Part shown: positions 9,401 to 17,914 of the stretch, piece after piece
Numbering within the stretch: the stretch's first letter is position 1
Layout of the letters: every line of letters begins with the position of its first letter
NCBI RefSeq assembly: GCF_900166985.1
Contig: NZ_FUZK01000004.1
Coordinates: forward strand, 44,536-108,535
DNA: 64,000 nt
Source: Acholeplasma oculi
GTDB taxonomy: Bacteria > Bacillota_I > Bacilli_A > Acholeplasmatales > Acholeplasmataceae
Direction: 5' to 3'
Notes under the pieces: generated by a model
Told to the model about the DNA's origin: nothing
The model's input: the letters and a program-made list of their open reading frames with translations, nothing else
Databases searched by the model: none
Position numbers and translations under genes: made by a program

Positions 9401-9883
9401 AACTGTATAATTAAATTGATATCCATCATATATTAATTTTTTCGTTAATTCATTTAATGGATATTGATCGCCTGGTTTGAGTGTGAGTACACTCTTTTCG
9501 TAATCGATTGGACTTAGTTGTCGGGTTAATACTCCTTCTTGGGTTGTCACAACTACATAATATTTTTTATGATCTAAAAGGGTTCTTAATGTATATAAAC
9601 GTTCATTTTTAAACTCAGGAGAACCTAGTGCCATTAAGGAGGTGAGTGTTTGATCACTTGGATAAAATAAACAATTCTCATCTCCAATTAATTGACTTAA
9701 TGCATCATAATATTTTTGAGCCTCATAAAGGTTCGGTAAAACAACAATCATATGCTGATATGTGTCTTGATATCTTTTAGCAATCATCATTTGAATAAAT
9801 GCATGATTGGTATGTTTGAATTTTCCTTTAGAAACATTTATTAATTTAGAATTTTTGTAAAATGGATTTAAAAAGTTAAGCAT
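6458..9883 (-). CDS. mfd: Transcription-repair coupling factor
   Basis: Mfd is an ATP-driven translocase that removes RNA polymerase stalled at lesions and recruits UvrA. At 1141 residues it is near full length. The N-terminal UvrB-like module contains RGSIVDIF. The CarD-like RNA polymerase interaction domain contains LQNGDYVVHYDFGIGQYIGL. The superfamily-2 helicase has Walker A GDVGFGKTE (about residue 620), the DEEQ box (IIDEEQRFGV), SATPIPRTL, and the QLRGRVGRSDR motif VI. A TRCF C-terminal domain ends the protein. It follows pth, the order seen in Bacillus, and overlaps the downstream CofE-like gene. Confidence 0.97.
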   Translation of the reverse strand: MLNFLNPFYKNSKLINVSKGKFKHTNHAFIQMMIAKRYQDTYQHMIVVLPNLYEAQKYYDALSQLIGDENCLFYPSDQTLTSLMALGSPEFKNERLYTLRTLLDHKKYYVVVTTQEGVLTRQLSPIDYEKSVLTLKPGDQYPLNELTKKLIYDGYQFNYTVERPGEFSIRGSIVDIFTHDHQYPFRLDFFGDEIEYIKTFDVISQKSIQNESVITIAPLHELFFTDKQKLDAMERINQYFESFELSEKELSKFNQDMIYLEERKKLDTLTPYLKFFNEATTTLLDFAVRYQLFLVEPSKMLINEQTTISDLKTYSETMEGSVYSELTNRAPLNYLMEKDSIEIEIFNQPSISYEDLSVIEVDPLFGYLEQLVIFMNQYAGYKFVFALNQKVSYERLKAFLDDQHIAYDEDEWKKENCLIVLEEGLGSFIDLKEKLILLSEDIIFHSKKRNRIRYRSVINQSVKVRDVSELQNGDYVVHYDFGIGQYIGLKTMSLSGDKRDYLHIIYDNQEALYVPTDQIELVLKYRSHDDLTPKLSKLSSKQWSKTKASVRKKIKDLSDRLLKLYAYRNQAQGFSFSPDSELLEQFENDFLYEETPDQKKAIDLVKQDMESSKPMDRLVAGDVGFGKTEVALRAAFKAVLDAKQVAYLVPTTVLARQHYYTFKERFEKYGSSVALLSRFVSKKEQNETLEKLKKGYIDVVIGTHRLLSEDVKFRDLGLFIIDEEQRFGVEHKEKIKEIKVHVDTLTLSATPIPRTLQMAMYGLKDLSMIDTPPLNRYPVQTYVVERQDALIKEAIERELARAGQVFYLFNHTDRMESMVLKLNKLVPQARIAFAHGKMSKQKLEDVLESFIEKEFDILVSTTIIETGVDIPNTNTLIIHEADKLGLAQLYQLRGRVGRSDRIAYAYLMFDAYKNINDEARKRLSVIEDFTDLGSGFKIALRDLNIRGAGDLLGDEQSGFIDSVGMDLYMKLLNEVMEGITEEPPKKEVVDQVFSQRHIPDTYIQHDPVRIEIHKRIASLSSIEDLENLKLELIDRFGEMDIDVLIYMYEKLFKKLGSKIGIEKTVQQKDSVKLMLSLEKSEILDGMKLLYVASRFKTKVTLATFKGHVEINIITKDIEKHWLYIACELLEAYLTFEGEYKT

Positions 9884-9911
9884 ATAGACACCTTCTTTAT
9901 AACTGGGAAAG

Positions 9912-9933
9912 CCCCAGGTGGTTACACCTGGGG
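9912..9933 (-). other. GC-rich hairpin over the pth stop codon
   Basis: A perfect nine-base stem, CCCCAGGTG / CACCTGGGG, closes a four-base loop that contains the pth TAA. It is unusually GC-rich for this genome. No T-run follows in the minus-strand direction, so it is more likely an mRNA stability or partial attenuation element between pth and mfd than a full terminator. Confidence 0.6.
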
Positions 9934-10494
9934 GGTATTGTAATTTGTCATAATCTGATCGAAACTCATATTTTTAATCCATAAGTCGATACTTTCTACC
10001 GCTCTTTGGATGGTTTGTTCTAAAACTTCTTTTTCTTGTTTTGTAAATTTACCTAAAACATAATCTTTCATATCGATATGTGTCTTCATACCAATACCAA
10101 TTCTTAATCGTTTGAATTGATTACTAGATAATTTTAGGATAATATCTTTTAAACCATTTTGTCCACCATGGCTACCGGATTTTCTATAGCGCATACGACC
10201 GGTTTCTAGTTGAATATCATCGGATATTATCAATATATCGCTAATATCTACTTTATAATAGTTCATCAGTAAGCTCACCGCATCTCCTGATAAATTCATA
10301 TAGGTTAATGGTTTAGCAATGATAACATCTTCTTGGTTTATTTTAGTTTTTACAAGTGCTGATTTAAGTTTTTGATCTACTTTGAGTTCCAATTGATATG
10401 TATTTAATAAGTTGTCGATTGTAATAAATCCGATATTGTGTCTAGTTTCTCTATACTCAATACCTGGATTTCCTAATCCAACTATCAATTTCAT
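9922..10494 (-). CDS. pth: Peptidyl-tRNA hydrolase
   Basis: Pth releases tRNA from prematurely dropped peptidyl-tRNA by cleaving the ester bond. The 190-residue protein has the family opening [19 protein letters not shown], including the catalytic His in TRHN (about residue 19). The [10 protein letters not shown] motif with substrate-binding Asn and the [10 protein letters not shown] segment are also present. Length is normal. It overlaps the end of prs by four bases and is followed by mfd, a Firmicutes-like order. The 3' end carries a GC-rich hairpin. Confidence 0.97.
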   Translation of the reverse strand: MKLIVGLGNPGIEYRETRHNIGFITIDNLLNTYQLELKVDQKLKSALVKTKINQEDVIIAKPLTYMNLSGDAVSLLMNYYKVDISDILIISDDIQLETGRMRYRKSGSHGGQNGLKDIILKLSSNQFKRLRIGIGMKTHIDMKDYVLGKFTKQEKEVLEQTIQRAVESIDLWIKNMSFDQIMTNYNTPQV

Positions 10495-11459
10495 TGATTG
10501 TCCTCTTGGATTCTGTTAAATATTTGTGAGATTGGTTCATCATGTAAAATATGAATAATTGCTTCCCCTAATAATGAACCAATGGATAATTGTTTAATTT
10601 TTGGTCTCATTTTTGATGGGTCTAAATAAATGGTATCTGTAATAACAATTTCATTGATGACGGATTCATTGAGTCTATCTGTTGCTTGATTGGTAAATAC
10701 GCCATGTGTTGCTGCAGCATATACTTCTTTAGCACCTGCTTTTATCAGTGCATTTGCACCTGCAATTAATGTACCACCTGTGTCAATAATGTCATCAATC
10801 ATGATACATGTTGCATTTTCAACATCCCCAATAATATTCATAACTTCTGCTTTATTAGGTTCGGGACGTCTTTTATCAATAATTGCTAATGGTGCATTAA
10901 AGAATGAGGCAAACGCTCTTGCACGTGTCACACCACCGTGGTCCGGTGATACAACAACTACATTATTTAATTTCTTTCTTCTAAAATATGAGGCAAGTAA
11001 AGGTGCTGCTGGAAAGTTGTCAATTGGAATATCAAAGAAACCTTGAATTTGAGCAGCATGTAAGTCAATACTTACAATACGGTCAACACCTGAAACCGTT
11101 AAGAGATTAGCAACTAATTTTGCTGTAATCGGTTGTCTAGACTTAACTTTTCTGTCTTGTCTAGAGTATCCAAAATAAGGCATAATTATGGTAATGGAAG
11201 CTGCAGATGCTCTTTTAAGTGCATCGGTTAAAATCAAAACTTCCATTAAGTGATCATTTGCAGGTTGACTGGTAGGTTGTACAACAAATACATGGTTTCC
11301 ACGAACCGATTCTTCTATATTTGTTGAAATCTCACCATCAGCAAATCGAATAACTTCAACATTCGATAGTGGTATTCTTGCACTTTTGGCAATCATCTCT
11401 GCAAGGGGTTTATTGGCAGAAAGTGTAAATAATTTTGCTTTTTTATCATCAATATTCAT
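10491..11459 (-). CDS. prs: Ribose-phosphate pyrophosphokinase
   Basis: Prs converts ribose 5-phosphate and ATP to PRPP, the precursor of purine, pyrimidine and NAD nucleotides. The 322-residue protein contains the ATP-binding [13 protein letters not shown] segment, the regulatory [14 protein letters not shown] flag, the VVSPDHGG segment, and the PRPP-binding [11 protein letters not shown] loop. It opens the prs-pth-mfd operon, with an extended -10 promoter 30 bases upstream. The ribosome site (GTGAGG) is modest. Confidence 0.97.
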   Translation of the reverse strand: MNIDDKKAKLFTLSANKPLAEMIAKSARIPLSNVEVIRFADGEISTNIEESVRGNHVFVVQPTSQPANDHLMEVLILTDALKRASAASITIIMPYFGYSRQDRKVKSRQPITAKLVANLLTVSGVDRIVSIDLHAAQIQGFFDIPIDNFPAAPLLASYFRRKKLNNVVVVSPDHGGVTRARAFASFFNAPLAIIDKRRPEPNKAEVMNIIGDVENATCIMIDDIIDTGGTLIAGANALIKAGAKEVYAAATHGVFTNQATDRLNESVINEIVITDTIYLDPSKMRPKIKQLSIGSLLGEAIIHILHDEPISQIFNRIQEDNQ

Positions 11460-11488
11460 ATCGTATATACCTCACTTTTACTAATCTC

Positions 11489-11494
11489 ATTATA
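11489..11494 (-). promoter_or_regulatory. -10 box of prs promoter (extended)
   Basis: TATAAT on the minus strand is preceded by TGT, giving an extended -10. The -35 region is weak. It lies about 30 bases upstream of the prs ATG. Confidence 0.55.
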
Positions 11495-11535
11495 ACATGA
11501 TTTATAGTCTAAATGAATCTATTGAAGTGTAAAAT

Positions 11536-11555
11536 CACTTTTTTGGAAAAAAGTG
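11536..11555. terminator. A/T-rich hairpin upstream of the prs promoter
   Basis: CACTTTTTT and AAAAAAGTG form a perfect nine-base stem with a two-base loop, flanked by a plus-strand T-run. It is the last of three hairpins between spoVG and prs. Confidence 0.45.
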
Positions 11556-11656
11556 TTTTTTATAAAGAATATGAATGATAGATTTGAATCTTAAAATACT
11601 TTATTTTGATTGCTTATATGAAAGATTTCCACCTACTATGCTTCATATTATATAAA

Positions 11657-11674
11657 AACTAGATTGCTCTAGTT
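11657..11674 (-). terminator. Second terminator downstream of spoVG
   Basis: AACTAGA / TCTAGTT form a perfect stem with a four-base loop. On the minus strand it is followed by TTTATATAA. It probably backs up the hairpin at 11691. Confidence 0.5.
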
Positions 11675-11690
11675 CTTGTATAACCACTAA

Positions 11691-11717
11691 AAAAATATCT
11701 AACTTGATATTTTTTTA
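11691..11717. terminator. Terminator downstream of spoVG
   Basis: AAAAAAATATC and GATATTTTTTT form a stem with a six-base loop and a T-run in either direction. The 300-base gap between spoVG and prs holds this hairpin, two others, and the prs promoter; no gene is seen there. Confidence 0.65.
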
Positions 11718-11759
11718 ATCATTTATATGGTTTAGGTGCTTTATCCCTTAAAATACCCT

Positions 11760-12044
11760 TTAATCTTCGACGGTTTCTGGTACTTGATTTAAAAGCGCTT
11801 CATGATAAGCTTTAATGATTGCTTCCTCGATTTGCTTACGCATTTCTTGATGAATTGGATGTGCGATATCTCTAAAGCCGCCATTTGGCATTTTCTTGCT
11901 TGGCATCGCAACAAATATACCGTTTTCCCCTTCAATGACGCGAATATCATGAACTACAAAAGCATCTTCAAATGTAATAGTTACCACACCTTTTAAGCGT
12001 GATTCACTAGCTACAAGTCTTACTCTCACGTCTGTTACTTTCAT
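11760..12044 (-). CDS. spoVG: SpoVG family RNA/DNA-binding regulator
   Basis: SpoVG proteins are small nucleic-acid-binding regulators named from Bacillus sporulation but widespread in non-sporulating bacteria. The 94-residue product begins [10 protein letters not shown] and contains [21 protein letters not shown]. The conserved [21 protein letters not shown] block is complete. The ATG at 12044 is chosen because AGGAGGGGC lies immediately upstream; the open frame extends 40 codons further but those residues are not family-like. It is a single-gene unit between rsmA and prs with its own promoter and terminators. Confidence 0.93.
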   Translation of the reverse strand: MKVTDVRVRLVASESRLKGVVTITFEDAFVVHDIRVIEGENGIFVAMPSKKMPNGGFRDIAHPIHQEMRKQIEEAIIKAYHEALLNQVPETVED

Positions 12045-12077
12045 TTTGCCCCTCCTGGATGATTTGATACTAAACCC

Positions 12078-12083
12078 ATTATA
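12078..12083 (-). promoter_or_regulatory. -10 box of spoVG promoter (extended)
   Basis: TATAAT on the minus strand, preceded by TGC, forms an extended -10. A TTGAAA lies about 15 bases further upstream and overlaps an AAGCGCTT palindrome. Confidence 0.55.
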
Positions 12084-12099
12084 GCACATTTTTATTATT

Positions 12100-12113
12100 T
12101 TCAAGCGCTTACA
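12100..12113. promoter_or_regulatory. cre-like palindrome over the spoVG -35 region
   Basis: The minus-strand sequence TGTAAGCGCTTGAA matches the CcpA catabolite-responsive consensus TGWAANCGNTNWCA at all but two positions and has a perfect AAGCGCTT core. Its position over the -35 would suit repression by a LacI-family protein; no regulator gene is seen here. Confidence 0.35.
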
Positions 12114-12148
12114 TTCACATTTTTCGGGCAAAATTAGAAAAGGACGCG

Positions 12149-12937
12149 TTATTTTCGCATCCATGTTTTAGTAAGTTCAATAAGTTGTTCAATTGTAAGG
12201 GATTCTGCTCTTGTAAATTCGTCCATCCCATTTTGATGAAGGACCTTCATAATTTCAGATTTATCAACAAGATAGCCTGTGGAAAGATTATTTAAAACAG
12301 TCTTTCTCTTATGTTGGAACACTATTTTTGTAAGTTCAATGAATTTTTTTTCTAATTCTTCGTCTAAGTTTCTATCTATTTTTTCTAACCTGATCACCGA
12401 TGAATCTACATTGGGTACAGGATGAAACATTTTTCTATTCACAGAAACTTCTAACGTGACTTTTGTAAAATACTGTAGGATTGCTGAAAATGCGTTATAG
12501 CTTTTAACATTTTGTTTACTGACCATACGGTCTCCCACTTCTTTTTGAACCATAATGGTTGCAGTTTTAAGTGCTTTAATTTCTAAAAATTTAAAGATAA
12601 TCGGTGTTGTAATGTAGTAAGGTAGGTTACCTACAAGATGTATATCTTCACCTTTAAAGTAGTTTTCCATAAAACTTAAATCAGTTTCCATGAAATCTTC
12701 AAATATAAACCTTGATGTATCACTTTCAAAGGGTTTTAATGTATCCATTAAAGACGTATCAATTTCATATGCTAAATATTTTTTAGAATCATGAACTAAA
12801 AATTGAGTAAGTGCGCCTAATCCCGGACCTATCTCTAAAACATTTTTATCTTTAATTTGCGCTTGATTGACAATTTTTTTTAAGAGGTTTGTGTCTCTTA
12901 AAAAGTTTTGTCCATACTTCTTTTTAGCTTGATGCAT
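12149..12937 (-). CDS. rsmA: 16S rRNA (adenine1518/1519-N6)-dimethyltransferase
   Basis: RsmA (KsgA) dimethylates two adjacent adenines in the 3'-terminal hairpin of 16S rRNA during small-subunit maturation. The SAM-binding motif is [11 protein letters not shown] and the catalytic [10 protein letters not shown] motif (NxPY type) is intact. The [10 protein letters not shown] opening is typical. The ATG at 12937 is preferred to the TTG one codon earlier because AAGGAG is seven bases away. The start overlaps the end of rnmV, the same pairing as in Bacillus. Confidence 0.96.
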   Translation of the reverse strand: MHQAKKKYGQNFLRDTNLLKKIVNQAQIKDKNVLEIGPGLGALTQFLVHDSKKYLAYEIDTSLMDTLKPFESDTSRFIFEDFMETDLSFMENYFKGEDIHLVGNLPYYITTPIIFKFLEIKALKTATIMVQKEVGDRMVSKQNVKSYNAFSAILQYFTKVTLEVSVNRKMFHPVPNVDSSVIRLEKIDRNLDEELEKKFIELTKIVFQHKRKTVLNNLSTGYLVDKSEIMKVLHQNGMDEFTRAESLTIEQLIELTKTWMRK

Positions 12938-13466
12938 CAATAATCTCCTTGCATGCTTCTTTAGTAATTCCTAGCCATGTTAATCGCTTAATCAATGTTT
13001 TAGAATTCGCATGCCCTAATTTCAGTTTTTTTGAAAGTATATCTCTATGTTTTTTTGCATCTAAATGGTGTGTTAATTTAAGATCTACTAAATCCTTAAG
13101 TGTCCAAACTACCGGACTCTTTTTTTCTACCACTTCGTCATTTAAAATCGCTTTTAACTCATCTAAAGACACATGTTCAACACCTATTTTTTTACCATTT
13201 TTCTGTCTTGCGCTTTGCCTTTCAACAAATAAATGAATAGGTTCTTTTAAAACAGCTGATACTTTTTTTCTAATACGTTCTCCAGCATAATCTGGGTCAA
13301 ATATTAATATAAATTCAAACGTATCTTGGTAGTTTACTAGAAATTCAAGTACATCCTTCTTAATTTCAGAACCACCCACAGAAATGGTTTTAATGTTTGG
13401 CATCATGTGTCTTAGGTGTGCCTCATCATGTATACCTTCTACAACATAAAACTTTTCTTTATTCAT
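12924..13466 (-). CDS. rnmV: Ribonuclease M5
   Basis: RNase M5 carries out the final maturation cuts on 5S rRNA precursors in low-GC Gram-positives. The 180-residue protein has a TOPRIM domain with VVEGIHDEAHL (catalytic Glu) and the DPDYAGERIRK motif. A C-terminal DUF4093-like region (LKLGHANSKTLIKRL) follows. It overlaps the HD-hydrolase gene upstream by four bases and rsmA downstream, forming a three-gene unit. No 5S gene lies in the window. Confidence 0.92.
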   Translation of the reverse strand: MNKEKFYVVEGIHDEAHLRHMMPNIKTISVGGSEIKKDVLEFLVNYQDTFEFILIFDPDYAGERIRKKVSAVLKEPIHLFVERQSARQKNGKKIGVEHVSLDELKAILNDEVVEKKSPVVWTLKDLVDLKLTHHLDAKKHRDILSKKLKLGHANSKTLIKRLTWLGITKEACKEIIDASS

Positions 13467-14665
13467 TTTCTATAAAAAAACTTAGGATCAGACTTCATGC
13501 TAGATTTGACTAAAGCGTGTACAATGGATGAATAACTCGATAAAGTAACAACCTTACCAGATTCATTTAAGATATATATTTGATCACCTAAATTTGTTTC
13601 ATTTTCTCTATAAGCACTTTGCTCAACGGATGTTTTTAATGTGAAATATTTTTGATCGATGGGTAGTTTGTTTTCTATTACTTGATGGATTTTTTCTTGA
13701 TTTTCTAAATTGTCATCCATATATTCCCAAATATGACGATTTAAAAAATCATGTGCTAAGACACTTAAAATTTCATCTTCCGTTTTAAGGAAGTGAGCAA
13801 TTAATCCATTCATATAATAATCATCAATCTCTAGATAAGCATACATATCATTTGGATTATCTAAAATGGTTTTTAAACTCGATACATCGTGTTTAAAATC
13901 ATAGTCTAGATGAATCAGTTCTTTGATTCTTAAATATATCTTTTCAAGAATCACTTCATATGAACGTGCTTTTGGATGATAATATACTTGCCAGTACATA
14001 TGATATCTTGCAACTAAATAGTTTTCAATCGCATGTATTCCGGATGCTTTAAATGCTAATTTTCCATTTTTAACTACTACTACACGCATCAAACGATCTA
14101 AATCAATATGACCATATGCTGCGCCTGTAAAATAAGCATCTCTTTCTAAGTAGTCTAGACGATCAATATCCAGTTGTGAGGAAATTAATTGTTCAATGAG
14201 TGGGTATTTTTTTTCTTTTAAAATAATACCTGCTACATCTTTTGCAAATTCACTATCCACTTTATCTAAGATACTTCTAATTTCTTGATGTGTGGTTATA
14301 ATGGTTGCACCAATCGTTTCATGATTGACTTTAAATACATATTCAAATGCATGTGAATATGCACCATGTCCAATATCATGTAATAATGCACTTACTAAAA
14401 ATAACAATTGTTCTCGTTCATTTAAATTGTTCTTAATTTCATCAATTGTTAAAAATCTATGTGCAAGTTCATAAACACCTAATGAATGAGAAAATCTAGA
14501 GTGCTCTGCAGTATGAAACACCATATGAACACCTGATAATTGTCTAATTCTTCTTAGACGCTGAAAAACAGAGGTATCAATAAGCTCTGTTATCAAATCA
14601 TAATCAATATGGACATATCCATAGAGTGGATCTCTAAATACCTGTTGTCTAATTTTCTTTTCCAT
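13463..14665 (-). CDS. HD superfamily phosphohydrolase (YwfO/dGTPase-like)
   Basis: This 400-residue protein begins with the family block FRDPLYGYVHID followed by the metal-binding HSLGVYELAHR. ALLHDIGHGAYSHAFE supplies the HD pair, and QLDIDRLDYLERDAYFTGAAYG supplies the last aspartate. Relatives such as Bacillus YwfO and Enterococcus EF1143 hydrolyse dNTPs, so a role in dNTP pool control is likely but inferred. It is the first gene of the unit with rnmV and rsmA and sits just after the pduL terminator. Confidence 0.88.
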   Translation of the reverse strand: MEKKIRQQVFRDPLYGYVHIDYDLITELIDTSVFQRLRRIRQLSGVHMVFHTAEHSRFSHSLGVYELAHRFLTIDEIKNNLNEREQLLFLVSALLHDIGHGAYSHAFEYVFKVNHETIGATIITTHQEIRSILDKVDSEFAKDVAGIILKEKKYPLIEQLISSQLDIDRLDYLERDAYFTGAAYGHIDLDRLMRVVVVKNGKLAFKASGIHAIENYLVARYHMYWQVYYHPKARSYEVILEKIYLRIKELIHLDYDFKHDVSSLKTILDNPNDMYAYLEIDDYYMNGLIAHFLKTEDEILSVLAHDFLNRHIWEYMDDNLENQEKIHQVIENKLPIDQKYFTLKTSVEQSAYRENETNLGDQIYILNESGKVVTLSSYSSIVHALVKSSMKSDPKFFYRK

Positions 14666-14686
14666 AAGTTCCTTTAATAAGTTGAT

Positions 14687-14708
14687 AAAAGTGGCCTAAG
14701 CCACTTTT
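14687..14708 (-). terminator. Terminator of pduL
   Basis: AAAAGTGG-C pairs with G-CCACTTTT around a four-base loop and is followed by TATC. It starts four bases after the pduL stop codon. Confidence 0.65.
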
Positions 14709-14712
14709 ATTT

Positions 14713-15303
14713 TTACTCAACAATAACGTATTTTTTAACAAGTTCGACTAGGTCGCCGTTTTTAAGCATGAATGCTGCACCATCATCTGTATCTAAATGA
14801 CAGTCTAATCTGAAGCTTGCATGCACTCTACATAATACATTGTCTAATATACCCGGTTTAGTTCCATTAATTTTAATAGATACCATTTCTCTATCAGAAA
14901 CACCAAAAGCTGCTGCTTCTTCAAGTGAAAAATGGATATGACGATCTGCAATAATCACTCCATAAGGTAATGATACTTCACCCTTTGGTCCAACTAATTT
15001 ACATGCACCACTTCCAGCTACATCACCACTAGAACGTACAGGAGCAACAAATTTATAACGAATTGCATCACTTTGAGAAATTTCTACTTGTGATTCTTTT
15101 CTGGTTGGTCCAAGAATTCTAACACCTTCTAAAACCTTACCTTCAGGAGATACTAAATCTACCTTTTCTTCAGCTGCATATTGGCCAGGTTGACTTAACA
15201 TTTTGAATACTTTAAGTTCATGCCCTTCACCAAATAATATTTCTAAATGTTCTTTTGTTACGTGAACGTGACGTCCTGATATACCTACTGGTATTTGTTT
15301 CAT
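14713..15303 (-). CDS. pduL: Phosphate propanoyltransferase (PduL-type phosphotransacylase)
   Basis: PduL interconverts acyl-CoA and acyl-phosphate. In Acholeplasma and phytoplasmas it is thought to replace Pta in making acetyl-phosphate for acetate kinase and ATP. The 196-residue protein carries two PduL domains with zinc-binding His motifs GRHVHV (about residue 10) and ADRHIHFS, plus HLDTDDGAA near the end. It lacks an obvious encapsulation peptide and no microcompartment shell genes are nearby, so it is probably a free cytosolic metabolic enzyme. It is monocistronic. Confidence 0.93.
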   Translation of the reverse strand: MKQIPVGISGRHVHVTKEHLEILFGEGHELKVFKMLSQPGQYAAEEKVDLVSPEGKVLEGVRILGPTRKESQVEISQSDAIRYKFVAPVRSSGDVAGSGACKLVGPKGEVSLPYGVIIADRHIHFSLEEAAAFGVSDREMVSIKINGTKPGILDNVLCRVHASFRLDCHLDTDDGAAFMLKNGDLVELVKKYVIVE

Positions 15304-15476
15304 TTGCTATTCCTACCCTTCTTGATAACTCATATAAATTATATCACTTAAAGTTATTACATACAAGTAAACTCTTGGCCTAAGCTCTGTGTTTCGTATC
15401 GAATATGTGAATATTTTAGTGCATTCCTTTGATATAATGAAGATATAATAAAAATCAGTCTTAGAAAGGATTTAAA

Positions 15477-15893
15477 ATGAAAACTATATTTGAACAAATT
15501 ATTGAAAGAACAATTCCTGCACATATTGTCTATGAAGATGAATTAGTGATTGCATTTCTGGATATTACACAAGCAACAGAAGGACATACACTTGTTGTAA
15601 CCAAAGAACCCTATCCTTCTATATTTGAAGTACCTGAATCTGTAATATCACATCTGTTTATGATTGTTAAAAAATTAAGTCTAGGACTCAAGAAGGCATT
15701 TGATTTAAAGGGTTTAAATATCCTTAATAATAATGGTCCTGTTGCAGGACAAACTGTATTTCATTATCATGTACATTTAATTCCAAGATATCAAAAGGAT
15801 GAAGTACAATTCAAACTTAATAACCATATGGCTAATCTAGATTCCGAAAGGTATAAAAAAAGAGCAGCAATGATTATTGCAGCTCTATCGTAA
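15477..15893 (+). CDS. HIT family hydrolase
   Basis: This 138-residue histidine-triad protein hydrolyses nucleotide phosphoramidates or dinucleoside polyphosphates. It has the IPAHIVYEDE opening and the catalytic HYHVHLIPRY triad near residue 100. It is the only plus-strand gene between 0.5 kb and oriC, and it is transcribed against replication. A TATAAT lies 30 bases upstream and AGAAAGGA is the ribosome site. Its last 20 bases overlap the end of the histidine-kinase gene on the other strand, so the two transcripts converge. Confidence 0.9.
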   Translation: MKTIFEQIIERTIPAHIVYEDELVIAFLDITQATEGHTLVVTKEPYPSIFEVPESVISHLFMIVKKLSLGLKKAFDLKGLNILNNNGPVAGQTVFHYHVHLIPRYQKDEVQFKLNNHMANLDSERYKKRAAMIIAALS

Positions 15894-17190
15894 ATAGGAC
15901 ACCATTTGCGTGATTCTGTACAGAAACCTTTAGTCCAAATCTGTCCATCGTTTCTTTAACGATTGCTAAACCTAAACCAAATTGTCCTTTACTACCCTTT
16001 TCATATGCTTTAAATATTTTAGGTAATACATTTTCTTCTATAGGCTCTCCATCATTAAAGATGGTGAGCTTTTTATTTTTTAATTGAATCATAATCTTAG
16101 TTTTTACATAACGAACTGCATTATCCACAATATTTGATATTGCAACATAACATGCATCTTTAACCATCACATGTTGCCAGTCCTCATCAATATCTAAAAT
16201 TATTTTTTTATCTGTAATATATTTGTAGTGATTCACCACTTGATGAATAATTTCTTTAAATGAAGTAAGTTCAAATTGATCTTCAGCATCAATATATCCG
16301 ATTTTACGATACTCAATAATTTGTCGGACCTTTTTAGTTAGAACATCCGATTGTTTAATAATTAAAGCTGCTGCTTCTTTATCTTCTATACCATCTAAAA
16401 TAGCCTCTGCATAAGACTTGATGACTGCAATCGGAGTTTTTAAGTCATGTCCTAAGTTTTGAATCATTTCTTTCTTAGTTTCTTCATAACTTTTAATTTC
16501 TGCTCGCATATTATCAATCGTCTTAGATAGAGAAACAATTTCTTCAGCAGCATTTTCAATGCTTACTTCTGTTTGATAATCATCATAAACCATTTGATCC
16601 ACTTTTTCTTGTAGTTCTTTTAGTTTACCAACGGTATGAGAACTCCAAAGCCATATAATGACATTACCTAACACCAATATATTTAAGAATGCAATGGTTG
16701 TATAAAAAGGAATATTACCTGTCATATCCGTGATGAATTGTTGTGTGTTTGACATGACAAAAATTCCATATTTAGGTTGACCTATTGGGTTAACAATTTG
16801 TCCCATATAACTAATATTATCCATACGTGTATAAGGAATATTTTTAATGTCAAATGGCTGACCTGGTTTAAAGTTTTCTTGCATCATTTTATTCATGAGT
16901 AAGTTAAGTTCTTGTTCTGGAATATTGTTGTAAGAATATGCAAATACTTCACCTTCTTTAATAACGAAATAATCATTATAAACTGTTTCATTATCAAAAT
17001 TAAAGGTATTTGAATTGGGTTGGTAACTTCCCTTAACTTCTTCAAAATAGTTCGTTAAAAAGGCTCTATTTTGATTTTCGTAAGCTTTATCAAATGTTAA
17101 GTTGATGATAAAAAGAAAAACCACACAACCAAGTAATGTGACAAATGAAAATATGATATTGATTTGTGTGGTTAATTTCAATTGATTCAT
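15874..17190 (-). CDS. Sensor histidine kinase
   Basis: This 438-residue membrane sensor kinase has transmembrane helices at about 12-32 and 162-183 flanking a 130-residue extracytoplasmic sensor region. A linker follows, then the dimerisation domain with phospho-acceptor His248 in NLGHDLKTPIAV. The ATP-binding domain has N-box ISNIVDNAVRYV and G-box GQFGLGLAIVKE. It overlaps the response-regulator gene by four bases and is its obvious partner. The signal is unknown. The 3' end converges with the HIT gene. Confidence 0.94.
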   Translation of the reverse strand: MNQLKLTTQINIIFSFVTLLGCVVFLFIINLTFDKAYENQNRAFLTNYFEEVKGSYQPNSNTFNFDNETVYNDYFVIKEGEVFAYSYNNIPEQELNLLMNKMMQENFKPGQPFDIKNIPYTRMDNISYMGQIVNPIGQPKYGIFVMSNTQQFITDMTGNIPFYTTIAFLNILVLGNVIIWLWSSHTVGKLKELQEKVDQMVYDDYQTEVSIENAAEEIVSLSKTIDNMRAEIKSYEETKKEMIQNLGHDLKTPIAVIKSYAEAILDGIEDKEAAALIIKQSDVLTKKVRQIIEYRKIGYIDAEDQFELTSFKEIIHQVVNHYKYITDKKIILDIDEDWQHVMVKDACYVAISNIVDNAVRYVKTKIMIQLKNKKLTIFNDGEPIEENVLPKIFKAYEKGSKGQFGLGLAIVKETMDRFGLKVSVQNHANGVLFTIELQ

Positions 17191-17837
17191 AATAGTCTAT
17201 AGCCGTACCCATAAATTGTTTCTATTCTTAATAATGGCATTTTAGAACGAAGTCTTCTCAATAAGTCATCAACAACACGGTCAGAACCGACATAGTTTTT
17301 ACCCCAAATGGTTTCTAGTAAGAGTGTACGTTCAATGGGTTGTTGCTTATTCTTAAGGAATACTAATAACATTTCAAATTCTTTATTGGTTAATTCTATT
17401 TGTTTATCTCCGTGTCTGATTTCTCTGGAGTCTAATTGAATAGAATAATCACTATAAGAAATAACACCTGGTCTAGAGTTCTTTCTCTTTAGAACTGCTT
17501 TAACTCTTAAAATGAGTTCTCTTGGTGAAAATGGTTTTGCAAGATAATCATCAGATCCTAATTCAAGACCTTTAATCTTATCTAATGCTTGGTCTCTTGC
17601 TGATGTGAATATAATTGCTGCATCTGGATTGGATTGGTTGATTGCTTTAATTAAATCAAACCCATCGACTTCACCTGTTAACATGATATCTAAAATCCAT
17701 AAATCGACCGTATCTGCAGCATGTTTAATTGCTGTTTCACCATCATAAAATACTGTAACATCATAGTTTTCTCTTGTTAAGTATTTTCTTATAATCTCAG
17801 ATAAATCTCTTTCATCTTCAACATAATAAATTTTCAT
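17187..17837 (-). CDS. OmpR-family response regulator
   Basis: The 216-residue regulator has a receiver domain beginning MKIYYVEDERD and the phospho-acceptor Asp50 in LWILDIML. The conserved Thr/Ser (FTSA) and Lys (AKPF) residues are present. A winged-helix DNA-binding domain follows (IELTNKEFEMLLVFL and VGSDRVVDDLLRRLR). The ATG at 17837 fits the family start and has AGGAG ten bases upstream; the open frame extends 28 codons further without family similarity. It is paired with the downstream kinase, and target genes are unknown. Confidence 0.93.
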   Translation of the reverse strand: MKIYYVEDERDLSEIIRKYLTRENYDVTVFYDGETAIKHAADTVDLWILDIMLTGEVDGFDLIKAINQSNPDAAIIFTSARDQALDKIKGLELGSDDYLAKPFSPRELILRVKAVLKRKNSRPGVISYSDYSIQLDSREIRHGDKQIELTNKEFEMLLVFLKNKQQPIERTLLLETIWGKNYVGSDRVVDDLLRRLRSKMPLLRIETIYGYGYRLL

Positions 17838-17914
17838 ATATTGTTTACTCCTCTTTACCCTATTTGATATATTAATTTTATCACATAATTTGAAACTGAC
17901 AGTAAATAAAAGAA

